Made by a program: the position numbers and the translations under genes. From Pohlia nutans (lineage: Eukaryota > Streptophyta > Bryopsida > Bryales > Mniaceae): a stretch of DNA of 64,000 nucleotides. Location of the stretch: the NCBI GenBank assembly GCA_022496805.1, contig CM040100.1, positions 18,629,009 through 18,693,008 on the forward strand, read 5' to 3'. Of the stretch, positions 35,035-48,279 are shown one piece after another. Numbering within the stretch: the first letter of the stretch is position 1; each line of letters opens with the position of its first letter. The notes below the pieces were generated by a model that searched no databases, was not told where the DNA came from, and saw only the letters and a list, made by a program, of their open reading frames with translations.

Positions 35035-36604
35035 TTAAATTTTATCAGTGACTACACTAAAATTAGATTCAAGCCTGAATCTAAACTTAAATTTTAAATC
35101 TAATCTAAATTTAATTTGAATCTGAAGTTAAGTTTAGGCACTAAATCTAATTTAAGTTTAGAGCTGAATCTAATTCAGGCCTGAATCTAAAAGTTAGTAG
35201 TAGCCACTTGTCATTCCCACTTTCATTGAGAGTGCCATGCTCTTTTCAAGTAATGAGAGTGACATGAGGTAGCATACCATATTTATTATAAAGTGAGCGT
35301 ACATTGTATATAAATGACTTTTTGACATTTAATATACTTTATAGTAAATCTAAATAAAATATAAAAATCATGTCTCATGAATAAATTTCACCCTATATTT
35401 GCTCGCACGTTGTTTCTATATTTTTGCCAATGCTCCTAGTGACCAAGATACATCCTGAGTTTCTATTCCTATAAAAGAAAAATAGAGTATTCCCATATAA
35501 ATGCTCTATGCACATGACCTAATGTCGGCTAGCTATACATTAACTTAATGAGTAGTGACACACTAAGAACATCCGTACTCTATTACTAAATGAATCACTA
35601 TGAAAAGTGGATGAAAAATGTTTTAATTATATTGTATTTAAATATGTTTTTTTAGGACATGTGAGCATGTGAGAGAACCACATAATATGAACACAGTATA
35701 TAGTGATATCAAAATACTTCCCTCTATAGTTGATTTAAGAAAGGGTTTGGTATCCTAGATTGATGAACAATAATGATTATCCATGTACGATTGTGATTGG
35801 TTCACATACCATATAGAGGGACGTATAGCAGTTCAAGGGTGTATAGACAATAGCTTGTGACACCAAATCTTGAATGTGATTATCTCCTAACTACCCAACC
35901 ATGTATTTTTACGCTTGATGTATAGAGTCGAGTGCATTTTTCTCATCTATACTTACACTTTTGCAACGTGGATTTTTTATTGAAGATTTTTTTGGAAAGT
36001 TGAGCTTTTATGTGTGAAACTGGGTGGCAAAAATATCTTAAACTCAACCTTTGAGAGGCAAGATTGATTGAACCATTTCATCAAAATGAAAGGCCTTTTT
36101 ACATGAAAGCCTTTCATTTTGTTCACAAGAAGGCCAATGTACATCAAATTTCCGGGCTCAAACCATAAAATATATTATCTTAAATTTTGACCAAATTTTT
36201 TATCTCACAAAAGGCCTTGTAGACAAGCATTATTGGTATTGATTTCATTTCATTTTATTTTTGGTGATTTTTTAATAATGGATGTAACTCAAATTTCTCA
36301 TTTCCCTTCAAAATTGTGCATCTGCCCAGGCAACATAGTCAACGCTGCCCAAATGATAGTCAAATGCTAATGTTTCACAATCCCATATTCCCTTTTTTAT
36401 TAGCCATTTCCATTTTGTAACTCACACCACAAGCTTTGAGATCATAGGATTCATTGTACAAATGCATTATTTATGAAACGAGAAAAAGCTGTTTAAAATT
36501 TTCAGTTGTGGAAAATCGGTTCAGAAAATGATGAGGACATTTAGGAATTATAGTAGTCAAGGGGTGAATTGAAGGTAGGAGGGTTCGGAAGCTCTAAAAC
36601 AGGG
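35035..36604. other. AT-rich intergenic region
   Basis: No gene found. 35055-35190 is built from repeated ttagattcaggcctgaatctaa-like palindromes. About 30 bp at 35208-35245 (cacttgtcattcccac...gagagtg) recurs inverted near 53520-53555. Confidence 0.55.
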
Positions 36605-36608
36605 TTAA

Positions 36609-37147
36609 CCCCTAAACGTCCAAGCATCCAGTTTCTGGACGTTTGTTGGTCAAACCCAATTTTGATCTTGAAGACAACTTTTGTTGCTAATACACCCAAC
36701 TAAGAAAATGAAGTTTATTAAGTCTAGTTTGAACTTCACTTTTCAAATCTTAAAAATTGCAATTATTGAGTATTTTATTGCTTGTGCAAGCTTTGTAGCT
36801 CAAGGTTTGAACTACACTACATAGGATGTTCACCTTTCGAATTTCAAAATTTAAATAAAAATTTTCTATGGAAAACATATCATGTGATTCTCCATTGTAA
36901 TTTGTACCTGCTCCCAAAAAAATATTAATTTTTTAAAGCTTTTTTGTAATAAAAAATATTTTTTGAAGTATTTGACTTAAAAATTTGTTAAAAAGGCCGT
37001 ATTAAATCAAAAAAATCTGAAAATTTCAAGACTGATAGGAAACATTCAATTCCATGCATGAAAAATATTACAAAATATATTTTGATAAATCTTGAAGGCT
37101 AAATTGTGTAGTTTGACTTTCCTACAAAGGAGTGGTACGTTTAAGGG
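36609..37147. mobile_element. piggyBac-like MITE M4 (539 bp)
   Basis: CCCCTAAACGTCC ... GTACGTTTAAGGG with perfect TTAA on both sides (36605-36608 and 37148-37151). The subterminal sequence ccagtttctggacg is itself palindromic. Ends about 150 bp before the start codon of the zinc-finger/UBA/PUB gene. Confidence 0.85.
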
Positions 37148-37295
37148 TTAACCTAAACAGAATTGATTTTAATTACCGTAGTTGAGTTTTAGTTACTAAC
37201 CACGATTAATTAACCAGAGGAGCCTTGGTTGTAGGGAAGACGAAGACGGAAGAGGAAGCGAGCATTCGTTGCCAAAGACTGTGCAAGATCGAGCT

Positions 37296-40200
37296 ATGGC
37301 GGGGCTGTCGCTGGAGTGCGGTGATTGCAAGGCGCAGTTGCGGAGTGTGGAGGAGGCGCAGGAGCACGCCGAGCTCACCGGCCACACCAATTTCCAGGAA
37401 TCCACGCAGGCGGTATAATGCTCACTAACCTCACTCCTTTCCTTCTCTCCCTCCTCACTCCGCCACCTCAATCGTTGCAGGGATTACTATTGCCATCGGG
37501 ACAATATCAACATTCGTATGCGGCGTTTTTTCAAGCCTGTTCTTTTAGAAGGGAATGAGCATTGGATCGGAGGATGGTTCAAAAACGGTCCGGCCATGGC
37601 GTGTAAGTGAAACGAGAATGTTTTTGGACGAGCAGAGCGGTGCTCTGTTCTGGACTTCTGGAGGATTTGAAATTGATCGCAACAATTGCCGATGCAATTT
37701 TTCATTTGATAAATTCGACACTCTCTGGCCTGTTCCGTTCTTATGCGACTGACAAGTTGCGGACCATTGATTGGAGTGATACTTTATTTGTTGATATATT
37801 TTAGAGGCAGTGATTCTCATTTTTATCGTCGTTTCATGGCCTGGAATCATCGAATGAGTTATTGTGTTGTGTGATCAAGGTGAAACGGTGAGATATTCTG
37901 TGTCCGGGGAATCATTTGTTTCATTCTGTATCCTGTTATTAGGTCTTGCAGCGGTGTTCCTTCAACATTTATGATGCCTGTTGCGACTTTTGTGACGAAT
38001 ACCTTTGTTATTCTTTCTGTAGCTCAACAAAGCAAAACATGTTTATGAAATGTTTAGAACTTCTGTGTTTTGATGACTTTTTGACTTGGGGATTTTTGCT
38101 GTGTTGTGTTGTAATTATTGGCAAGTCTGCTTTTCCGGACATTTTCTTGTTTCAATCCGCATCTAATATTCAGTAGACGATTCATTTGTGTCTCCTATCG
38201 GAAAACGTAAATCATGTTAGCCTTTAGGGTGGAAGGTACATAGGCTTCGTGGATCACAAATTCTGATGTTGACGTCCTTCTGGTGCGGACATTCTTAGGT
38301 TCACTAAGAGATCTCGCAATCATTTTCTAAATTCATTCACTTGATGTGTTTGTCTGTGCTTAGGTACTTAACTTGGTGTGCACTACCTGCGGCAAGCCAT
38401 GCCGAACTCAAACGGTATCCGCTCACCTCCAAATTTGCCGTTTGTTTGAATTTGATTTGTCGAATGAGCTTCCTGTTGGACAGAATGTCTTTACAATGAT
38501 TCTGATGATGCTAGCATTTGCCATTTGCCGATTTGTTTGCTACTTTTCTGGCAAAGTAGCAGCAATCGTGCGATGCATGTAGGGTTTCTTTTATCCTCGT
38601 GGTAATGCCGCCCTTAAGATGTAGTAGAAATGAAAGGGCCGTTTTCGGAGTGAGAATGTAGTATGTGCCTTTTTTCTTACTCGACTCCATGTGTATAAAT
38701 GGACGATGTGTGGGATACTGAGCCTTTATTTGTATCTATTGCTGACTATCTGAATGTGATGAAGAATGAGACGAGAAGAGTGATAGCAAGGAAAACGTTG
38801 ACTTCATCGTGACTCGTTTCTTCCGTTTTATCACCATGCGCAGGAACAAGACTTACACACGAAGAGAACGGGTCATGCCGATTTCGCAGACAAAACAGCA
38901 GAGACCGCGAAACCTATCGTGTTGGAGACCAAGCCAGGTGCAGGTCCGAGTGGCTCCGGTGCAGATGGGAGTGCTGGAAGCGCTCCAGGTAGACCATGGT
39001 TTCTTCGCACATTCGCTAGTGTCACTTCTGTGGCCTCTGATACTTGAGCTCCAGTTCTTGTGAGACTGTTTGGACCTTTTCGGACCAGGTTGAAGTGAGT
39101 TTAGTAAGTGTCCTGACGTTTGGTGTGCAACTTGTTGCAGAGATGGTTGTGCCAGAGGTGAATAAGGAAGCACTAGCAGAGCTGGAATCAATGGGATTCC
39201 CTGCTGCTCGTTCTACACGTGCTCTTCATTTCACAGGTGCTCCCCTTTTCTTAGTCTTCTGATAGGGAGCTAACATCGAACAGTTTCAATTCTAGCATGG
39301 AATAGCCACACGAGGGACTTCCTTGGATATCTATAGAGTAGCAGAGAACGTGCGCAACTTCGTTGTGCGCTCGATCAAAACACAACACAGAAGTACAGAA
39401 GGTTTGGACCAGTACCAGCCTGTCAGTTGTGTGCGACCTATTTGCTCTTAGGTAGGGTTTGTGGGGACAGGGAATACTTTCGACTTGGCTTCATTGAGGG
39501 ACGCATGTAGATTTTAGGCTGATGAACACATGTTCACATACAGGGAGCAGCAATGTAGAGACTGCCGTGAATTGGATCGTGGAACATGAAAACGACTCTG
39601 ATATCGATGAAATGCCTCTGGTACGCTCGTGACTGGTCTTTTGATTGTAGATTAGTGTTAACATCACTGTCTTCTGGAATTCTTTTGAATCGTTCTGCTC
39701 TTTGAACTGCTTTGCATGTGAAAGGAGTTGAGAAGGGGACGACATGTTGAGATGCATACTAGATATCGGGTAGAAGTGTCCCTCTTTCTGAATGGTGGTG
39801 AGATATTTGAATAAGGAATATCGATTACGGTAATGAACGTGCAGGTTGCTGCTAATTCGAACGCTACTATTCAGTCACTACTGACTCCTGAAGAGGCCAA
39901 GGCGAAGGCCCAGGAACTCGTGTAAGCATCCTTTTCTGATTTAGTCTTCCCGGCCATGTCAAGAGTTTCATCATCGGCCACATGATGGCAGTGGAACATG
40001 TCGCACTCGTCATGTCTCAAAACTTCGGGTACAAAATGGATCTTGGTCTGGAGCACGTTTCCGTTGTGTAATCTCTCGTTTTTCGTTTGCAGATTGAGAG
40101 CCAAAAGGAAGAAAGATGAAGAGGAGAGGCGAATGGAAAAAGAACGAGAGAGGGTACGTATGTTGAAGTGTGTCATGTGGTTCGGGGAAGATGGTTAACC

Positions 40201-42028
40201 AGTATGTACCACGTTGGTCGGTAGTGGAGATTCCACAAATAGAAATGCTCAGCGAACGTAAATCTGATCTTACTTGTAAATTCTGGTTTTTTCTTTTTTC
40301 TACTCGTTCATGGTCTCCGTGAACTGAGCGATCAAGCCTGTGCCGAGTTCTGAATGCAGGAACGGGTTCGCATAGGTAAAGAGCTGCAAGAAGCAAGACG
40401 CATCGAAGAACAACAGGAGCGGCAGAGGTGAGTTGACACTCGTTTTGCTGTGATGTCTGCTATGCAAGAACTTGGAGGTTTTTTTTTGCAGGACCAAATT
40501 GGTGGAAGTACGTGGGAGTGAATGCATGAACCTCATTTTGGAATCTGTGAACATTCTCCTGCTAAGTTGCTGTCAACGTGGCTAGCTGGATGGAGAGGGG
40601 GTCATTGTGCCTGATGCTCAATGTAATTACGTTGTGGTCCCAGGATCATAGCCTTCAGGAAGGCTGAGAAAGAAGAAGAGAACCGTGCTCGGCTGAAAAT
40701 TCGGCAAAAGCTGGAGGAAGATAAGGTGTTGTGCGAATCTGCCCTGTTTGCTTTCTCTCGAGTATGGTGAGTGCCTCCAATCTTGAAATCTGGATTATCT
40801 TGAGTCTAACGGACGAACGTTGTGCTTTGTGCTTGTTCAGGCAGAGAGACGGCGAAAGTTGGGCTTGCCCCCTGAAGATCCAAAGGCTGCAGAGGCTGCA
40901 CCACCTCCACAAGAGGAAAAGAAGGTGGGTTGTTTTCCTTCTAGTGCAGATCTCAAACTGATCTGTGAAGAGGCTGCCTGGATTTTATCTACGGGAGTGT
41001 TCATTTGGCTATCTAGGTGCAATCCTGCTTAAGATGTACGTGGTCCACAGTTGATTCGGAGATTATGGAAGTCTGCGTTGTTTACCCGTTTGTGGCATGT
41101 GATGTAAAATGGAATCCATGACAAAGAGTAACTTGGCGTCTTTGCATGATTTGGTGGCAGCCCTTCGTTCCTCTGAGACCAGCTTTGGAAGCAGAACAGA
41201 TGCGGGAGTGCCTACGTGGTTTGAAGCAAGCCCACAAGGTTGATATCGATTACTGTTTTCACTGTAGAGTCATGTCTTCCAGTCTTTCCTGTGCGTTGCT
41301 GCCAGTATGTGAGTGTGTTGTCTCCGTCTGTTGTTCAATGTTCAAATTTAGACCGTGGAGTTTGTGGATCAACTAATGTGAATTTGAGAGCTCTTTTGGG
41401 TGTCACTGGTGATGAAGCCCTCAAGTGTGCGGTGTATGGGTGGTTGTTTCTTGTATACTCAAGACCAGATTTGTTCTCTGCTGTTCTTCCTGTCACTTTC
41501 CTTCGTGCAACACCGTGCTCATCATTTCATTTGTCTCGAAGTAGCATTATGGTGCTGGCGTGTTGAATCCGATGACCCTGTTTGTCGCAGGATGAGGATG
41601 CTAGGGTGAAGAAGGCGTTCCAGACCATGCTGACTTATGTAGGCAATGTAGCGCAAAATCCCAGCGAGGAGAAGTATCGGAAGATTCGGTTGACAAATGC
41701 TGCTTTCCAGGTGTGTAGTGCATTCCTCTCTCTGCAGATTTAGACTGCTTCGGCTTCGGGGCGTGTATGAATGACACAAACTGCGAGCGTAATGAGAAAT
41801 GGTCTCTCGTCACGCGTTTTGCCACATTCTGACTTTGGGTGCCCATTGTTACAGGAGAGAGTCGGGAGCCTGAGAGGGGCAGTGGAGTTCCTGCAGCTTT
41901 GTGGATTTGAGAAAGACGAGAGTGAGTTCTTGTATCTGCCAAGGGAGAAAGTGGACGCGATGTTGCTGAATGTGGCAGGCTCTGAGCTGAACTCAGCCAT
42001 CAACAATCCTTTCTTTGGTGTTTTGTGA
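37296..42028 (+). CDS. C2H2 zinc-finger, UBA and PUB domain protein (AT1G04850 type), 13 exons
   Basis: Likely ubiquitin-pathway adaptor: UBA domains bind ubiquitin and PUB domains bind the tail of the AAA ATPase CDC48/p97. Exons: 37296-37412, 38364-38414, 38844-38988, 39141-39236, 39544-39620, 39845-39921, 40093-40153, 40360-40427, 40644-40725, 40841-40924, 41161-41238, 41591-41710, 41855-42028 (TGA). Total 1230 bp, 409 aa; every junction keeps frame and has GT-AG. Two C2H2-like fingers: C8/C11-H24/H30 and C45/C48-H61/H67. UBA about 107-150 ([18 protein letters not shown]). Residues 175-270 form a charged Lys/Glu coiled coil ([17 protein letters not shown]). PUB domain about 300-405 ([16 protein letters not shown] ... 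[14 protein letters not shown]). Length is close to the Arabidopsis protein. Family identity is certain enough; biochemical role is inferred from its domains. Intron 1 (951 bp) is the longest. Confidence 0.92.
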
Positions 42029-42618
42029 GAAATCATGATCGTGATGGATGTTCTCTATCTTGGTGTAGGGTCGCTTAGAAGGTAGTTTGTGCTATGGATC
42101 AGTAGTTGTTAAGGTTGCGCGCTGGAGCAGTTCGTTTAGTTCCCTTCACAGTGAACCGTTGAATTTGGGTGCATAGCATCAAATCAAGCGTTCGCAGATT
42201 GGTGCCATGCACGAGTCATTGACTCGAAGGGCCTGGTATTGAACTCCTGATGCAACTCATTGTTTTCAGAAATGAATGGCATGGCAGTACCATTTTTCAT
42301 GGGGTGCCATGCATCCCTGCATAGCAATTCTCTCAGGATTGAATATGGGAAATGCTCACTGGGTGTATCTTGTTTCTACCATAGTATTTACTTTGGTCTG
42401 ATTTTCTTTTGTTGGGAATGGTTTGCTTGCTGCCTAGGCTATAAAATGTTTGGAGTACCGTATTTCCTCATTTTGTTACATTCGCATACTCATTTTACAT
42501 ATGCACTTTACTCAAAACTGTGATGAATATTGTGTACAGGCAGGAATTTGGTGCGTAACTTTGAAGGTGGGATTTGAGACTAGACCTAGGATATCAAGTA
42601 TCATTTTCATGTCATTAA
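42029..42618 (+). other. Probable 3'UTR and downstream flank of the zinc-finger/UBA/PUB gene
   Basis: No coding potential. The downstream boundary is not visible; MITE M5 starts at 42619. Confidence 0.45.
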
Positions 42619-43415
42619 CCCTTTAGTGCCCAGGTAACCACTAAGTGGTCACTAGATCATTAAATGAAATGTTGGAAAATCTGTAAACCATCTCAGTCCG
42701 GTGTCTGAAGTTCAGATGTGTAACTTTTGATTCTGCAGATGATGCAAAAAGAAACTTTGGAATCTGACTTTCTTAGCTATCCGAATACCTATGTACAAAA
42801 CATCAAAATACTGCAAATACCTCAAAATGCAGCAAATTCTTACAAATACGACACACGTACTATGTGGTATTTCTTGTGTCTGGAAGTTTGTTTTGTTGTA
42901 TTTTTTTTTGGATTGTGTTCTCTTGTTCATGTTCCATTAGTGTATGCAGTCCGATCTGGATCAATGTTCCGACTCCTTTCTTATTTGAATGTCTAAATTT
43001 TGTCCTAAACCGTACATAGATAAGTCACTCTCACTTATAAATTTCACAATAATTATGTATGAGTCCGTTCTTGACATGAAAGATTGCAATGGAGAAGTGT
43101 TGGCACAGATCATTGCTGAACATCTTCACTTTCATTTTTGAAAATTTAACCCAAATTCTATTTAACCTTGAAATCACACACCCCCCAAAATCTCATTTTT
43201 GAGTGTTCATTATACGGTTCAAAGACATACTATAATCTTCCAATCCAATGGTTCGATCTTACCAAAATTTAACCGACACATGTTTCATTAAGCTATGCTT
43301 ACATTCATACGGTTGTATACTAATAATGGTATCCCTAATTTCGACAGCGAGAGTTTTAAGAAAACATCACCCAAAAAAGTGTGGTTTCTCGAAAACCACT
43401 CTGGGCACTAAAGGG
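42619..43415. mobile_element. piggyBac-like MITE M5 (797 bp)
   Basis: Perfect 15-bp inverted repeats CCCTTTAGTGCCCAG ... CTGGGCACTAAAGGG with TTAA on both sides. The interior has no transposase frame. It begins with a further palindrome (ccactaagtgg). Confidence 0.88.
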
Positions 43416-43937
43416 TTAAGTTTATTTCATGCTCAAGCATGCTGGTCACACATGGCAAGGACCAACACTGGTCAGTACTGTGCTTATTATTTTATTTAAA
43501 TGATATTGTAAGCTTGGTCACATTACCGGTATCCAACAGCAATTACGATCATGATGTAAATGAAGCAGACATGTGTGAAGCCAAGTCATCGCATAGAACT
43601 GGAGGTAAAACGAATTTCTTCATGCATCCATGTTCCTTTAGTGACCCCAGGATCGACATGTCATTGTGCTACAAGTCCTGGTGTGATCCCACAGTTTAAA
43701 GTTTGGTTCCTGCACATGACCTTTTGTCTTAATAATGAACCCCAGATGATGTGTTGTCAAGGAATTGTGGCGGAGTTTGCACTCGTGTCATGAAAAGGAC
43801 TGTTTTGTTTTTCGTCTTGGCTGGTATCCAATAGCAAAACAATGCTCAGTAGCTTTTAGTGATTTGGTTGGCAAAAAGTCCTGTGAAGTAATTGTGGGCC
43901 TCAAAATGCCCCGACTCTAATTCCTCCTGAAAGTTAA

Positions 43938-44477
43938 CCCCTAAATGCCCAAACGACCATTTTCTGGTCGCTGTCCAAATTTAACGGGCTACCCGGATTT
44001 TAAAAAGTATTTTTTTGAAAAATAAAAAATATTTTAAAATACTAGATCAAGTCTACTTTCCAACCCAATTTTAATTATGTCAATCCGAGTTAAACTCCAC
44101 CCGGGAGAATTTTTCAAAGTGAATCACTTTATCATTGTCTTAGTGTTTCAAAATTTGCTATTTGGGGAAAGTAATGATGTTCCTCCATCATTTCTTTTGC
44201 TTTTTTGAAGTTTACGATAGACAAACCAAATTTAACCAATCATGCTAAATTTTAAACTCTAAAAGTGAAAATTAGAATTTATACAAATTTTTAAAGGTTA
44301 ATGCTTTTAAATTCATTAAAAAAAATCCAAAGATATTTTTGGAAGTTTGACCGTATGAATAATTTGTAGAGATGATGCCCTACATTTTGTCTATTGAACC
44401 AAACTTCATCAAACATATGGAAGGCACATATTATAACAGATTTATGTTTTGTCCAATACCCCTCGGGCTTTTAGGGG
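43938..44477. mobile_element. piggyBac-like MITE M6 (540 bp)
   Basis: CCCCTAAATGCCC ... GGGCTTTTAGGGG with TTAA on both sides. Subterminal cgaccattttctggtcg palindrome. Nearly the same sequence occurs inverted as M7 (54074-54610). Confidence 0.87.
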
Positions 44478-44481
44478 TTAA

Positions 44482-47206
44482 TACAAGAGAACAAAACTTG
44501 CCCCTATTTTGTACATCTTAAAAAATGACCCCCTCTTCCAAGGGTTTAAAATTTTCAAGAGGGTCCCTAAACTAACATGGGGCCGTAGGCTTCAAATTTA
44601 CAAATAAATTTGTCAAAAAAAATTCTTAAGGTCTCCAAAATAAAAAAATTATAAAATGGGGTCCATGGGTGAATAGTGCTTGAATTAACATCAAGGGGAG
44701 ATTTAGAATCGGGGCTCAAAATTTAGCAATTTTTTAATTAGAACAAACGTTGGAATACAAATGAACAATATTCCATTGCGAAACAAAGAGAACAACAATG
44801 AGCCCATCCTAAGAGAAAAGAAAAGAGATGAAAGTTATGATTAGAATTAAATCGATTAGCATTGATCAAGATGATTAGCAAGGATACTAACAAATGTTAG
44901 GAATTAACGCATGTAAAACTCGTTAAATTTAGAATTTTCTTCCAAATTATTATTCAAGTATAAGAATGAGCAACTTTTGATGTGATTTTAGTCCAAATTT
45001 CCACATGTAGACTTAGTAAGTAGCACATGGTGAGCATGAAGGTGAATATGAATCAAGAATTCTTAGAAATCTTCATATATTTCTTTTTGGTAGATTATGA
45101 ATATTTTGTTGAAATTTTGTAGATCATAGAATTTTTTTTGATAATTTACTTCAACAAATTACCATTCTAGAAATTTAAACTATTTTTTTTACCAGTTTAG
45201 CATGTTTAACATCATACGTGATGCATGTGTTGCCATTAAGGTACACCACCCTATTATTGGCACTATGTTTTCAATTTTGTCCTGATGTTTTGGTGGTGTA
45301 CATTCCAAACCAAAAATGTTTACCGTTGGTACATGAGGGTGGAAATGGAAACATGGTGTACCTTAATCGGGACCTTAATGGCAACATGGACACCTACAAT
45401 GAACGGTGTCTCAAATTGTGATTCCTACATTCGAACTCAAAAATAACACTAAAACTTAGATAATGAGAATTTACAAGGATTTAGGAACACATTGTTAGTA
45501 CTCTTGTAGACAATACTTTGAAAAGACAATACTTTGAAAAGTCATAACTTATTCATACATGTCCAAATAATGCAAGCTAAACTTACCTTTCACTTGCCAA
45601 CAAGACCTGATAAGAATAATGCATATATAATAACAGTAACTAAGTTCACTTCCTACTACCGGTATCAATGTTACAACTGAGGATAAAAATCATTCATAAG
45701 GTTCTTTAGTCATTGCCAAGGTTCACCCTTTTGCTCTCATTGTGTGAAAAATAAAAATTTTAAACATGTGATTCTTGAGGCGGGGCTACTATGGACTCCC
45801 AATTCTCCACAATCATTCTTTAACTCAAGAATTTCATGACATGTCCAATATTCTGGAATCTGCTACAACGATTCTCGTGCAACTATTCTTATTATTCCTA
45901 GGTACAGCTTACGAGGCTTTATGTTTAACCAACACTGGCAGAACTGCTCTCAGAACAAAAAAAGGAAAAAGAAAGAAAAGCCTATACAAATATTTTGCAT
46001 AAAAAATATCACCAGGTGGTATCTTATCTCCGAAAAGAGTGAGGAAAATCCTTTGGAGAAAAGTGAACATTGCCAGAAAGACAAATCTGCTAGGGAAGCC
46101 TATGCAGCCAATTTTTATTTTATTTTTCCTTTCGTAGAGTGACACGCACCTTGGAATGTTGGCAGGTAGGGAAAAATGGATAGAATCATCCATATGTGTA
46201 TGTTCATCAATAAAATTATCTATTACAAATGGCTAGTCGCGTAGTCTCTGCCTTAGTATTTACTAAGATTTACTTTTACACCTTCAGTTGTTTGTACTGT
46301 TCAACAATGTAACTCCTTGAAAACAAAGCGTTTCCGTAGTCTCTTCCCTAGTGGGGCAAAGACAATAAGGCACTTTCATTCAAATACTTGTAATTTTAGA
46401 ATTTTTTTTAAGTACTTTGTCCATTTCATCCACTTTTTTGCCCATTTTTTGAGTATAACAATACCCACTCCCAAAATCAAGTAAGGGCAATTCGCACTGT
46501 CGTAGAAGGTCGAGAATCCCTTGAAGTCCATCAATCAGATTGCAAGAAAGTTGAAAATGGGCCTCTAGGGTTGTACACTGCTTTCGTTAAAAGTGTACAT
46601 GCAATGTGAAAACTGCACATTGCACAAAATTGTCATTATGAGTTTAGGTTGTGAATTTCGTAGGTTTGGCAATTGTCAACCCTCTTATCATATAGTTTTT
46701 GAAGTTTTTGTTATCAAATAATTGAAAGAGATTGGCAATCATAAACTTCTTTACTATACAATTTTGCAACGTTATTGTTTAATCCTTGAATGTCACAGCA
46801 TCTAGTTTCTAGACGACTAACAAATTCTAAATCACCCTACGTTCTTATTGATGTTTAGATGAAAGTCATTCATTTTTTGGAGATAGTTTATCAAGTTGTT
46901 GTCCTATCCAATGGTTGGACTTGGTAAATACTAGAGTAAATATTTTTCTAAAATTACAAATGTAGAAGTACCATATGTGAGTGTCAGATTCGGACAATAT
47001 TGTGTCAAAATCTAATTTCCACATCATATTTTGAGAGGTCCACGTCACCATAAACCAATCACAAGATAACATGTGGCACTTTTGAACAAAAAGTAATTAA
47101 TTAATGTCGAAATTGACCACGACGTAGGATATGTTGAGTTTCAGACCACGCCAAAATTGCATTGACTGTAGTTCAAAAGTGGCCTTGCAAAAACGAGGTC
47201 ATAGAT
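44482..47206. other. AT-rich intergenic region
   Basis: No gene recognised. A foldback element lies at 45229-45392 and is listed separately. Confidence 0.55.
45229..45392. repeat. Foldback element with gttgccattaaggt ends
   Basis: The left arm gttgccattaaggtacacca is repeated inverted on the right as tggtgtaccttaat...ccttaatggcaac, where ccttaat is duplicated with gggA-type filler. Spans about 164 bp; non-coding MITE or hairpin. Confidence 0.65.
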
Positions 47207-47210
47207 TTAA

Positions 47211-47708
47211 CCCTTTAACATACCGATCCAATATTGTCTTTAAAGATTTGTTATGAAATGTTCAATGAAAAAAAATTTAAAATGGAGTTGATGTGTAAAG
47301 CAAAGCTATAATGTCAATGTGAAGATCACATTTGTATGGTTGGATTCATCATATTTATTATTATTATTTAATTAATTTACACCAAAAAAATTAAAAATAT
47401 TGTAATGAAATTGGAATCACATGCACTACGAGATAGTATGGTTTCCATTATTTGATTCTACTTATTTTGAAAAATCATGTTTTAGGTCTCACTTTTTGAA
47501 CTAAGAATGAAACTTGACATAAATCAATTGTGTTGTTTTTCAAAAAATCACAATATCTTATTTTGAAGATCCATATTGTACAAATGATAGTCAACTAGCA
47601 CAACAACCAAGAAAAAATTGGATGGATGAAAAAACGTACATGATGTAGTGAAAAGAAAAGTTGCAATCTGTTCGTCACCCATTATATGGATGCATGCGCG
47701 TCAAAGGG
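47211..47708. mobile_element. piggyBac-like MITE M8 (498 bp)
   Basis: CCCTTTAAC ... GTCAAAGGG ends with TTAA on both sides (47207-47210, 47709-47712). Inner TIRs are diverged. The right TTAA is also the left TTAA of M9. Confidence 0.75.
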
Positions 47709-47712
47709 TTAA

Positions 47713-48279
47713 CCCTCAAACGCCTTCACTCCTCTCCAAATTCGGCAGTTTTGCAAAGATGCATCATAAATTGCAATCCAGAGGGATATTTTGCACTTGA
47801 TGTGTGAATAAAAGCTGTACATTATAAATTTTAGATTCATATGGTTAGATTTGCGATTGCTATCACCAGTATTTTTGTATAAAATTTGAAACTTGAAATT
47901 GAAAATTCAAGATTTATAATTTGATTACGAATAAGATATTGACAATTCATACATGAAATTTGTTGTGATCGGTTAAAATGTAATACTCTAAGTGTAGAGA
48001 TTTTTGGAAATTTTTTGGTTGCTTAATTTTATGAGTTGACTTTTTAAAGAGCACTTTTAGACTAAAATCTTTGAAATTTTGGATGGAACACTACAACATG
48101 AAATGAAGCATAAAAATTTCACAAATCGTCCCCTTTCTTATCGGATCACACATGCACGAAGCTAACTTCCCATAAAAGTTTCAGTAAAAAATTCACACTG
48201 CAAAAAGTGCATGATGGATGAGAAAACGGATTTCAAATCCGTACATCATGCAAAATATGCATGGTTGGGCGGTTAGGGA
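47713..48279. mobile_element. piggyBac-like MITE M9 (567 bp)
   Basis: CCCTCAAACGCC ... GGGCGGTTAGGGA with TTAA on both sides; M3/M12/M13 family by its interior. Sits head to tail with M8, sharing one TTAA. Confidence 0.8.
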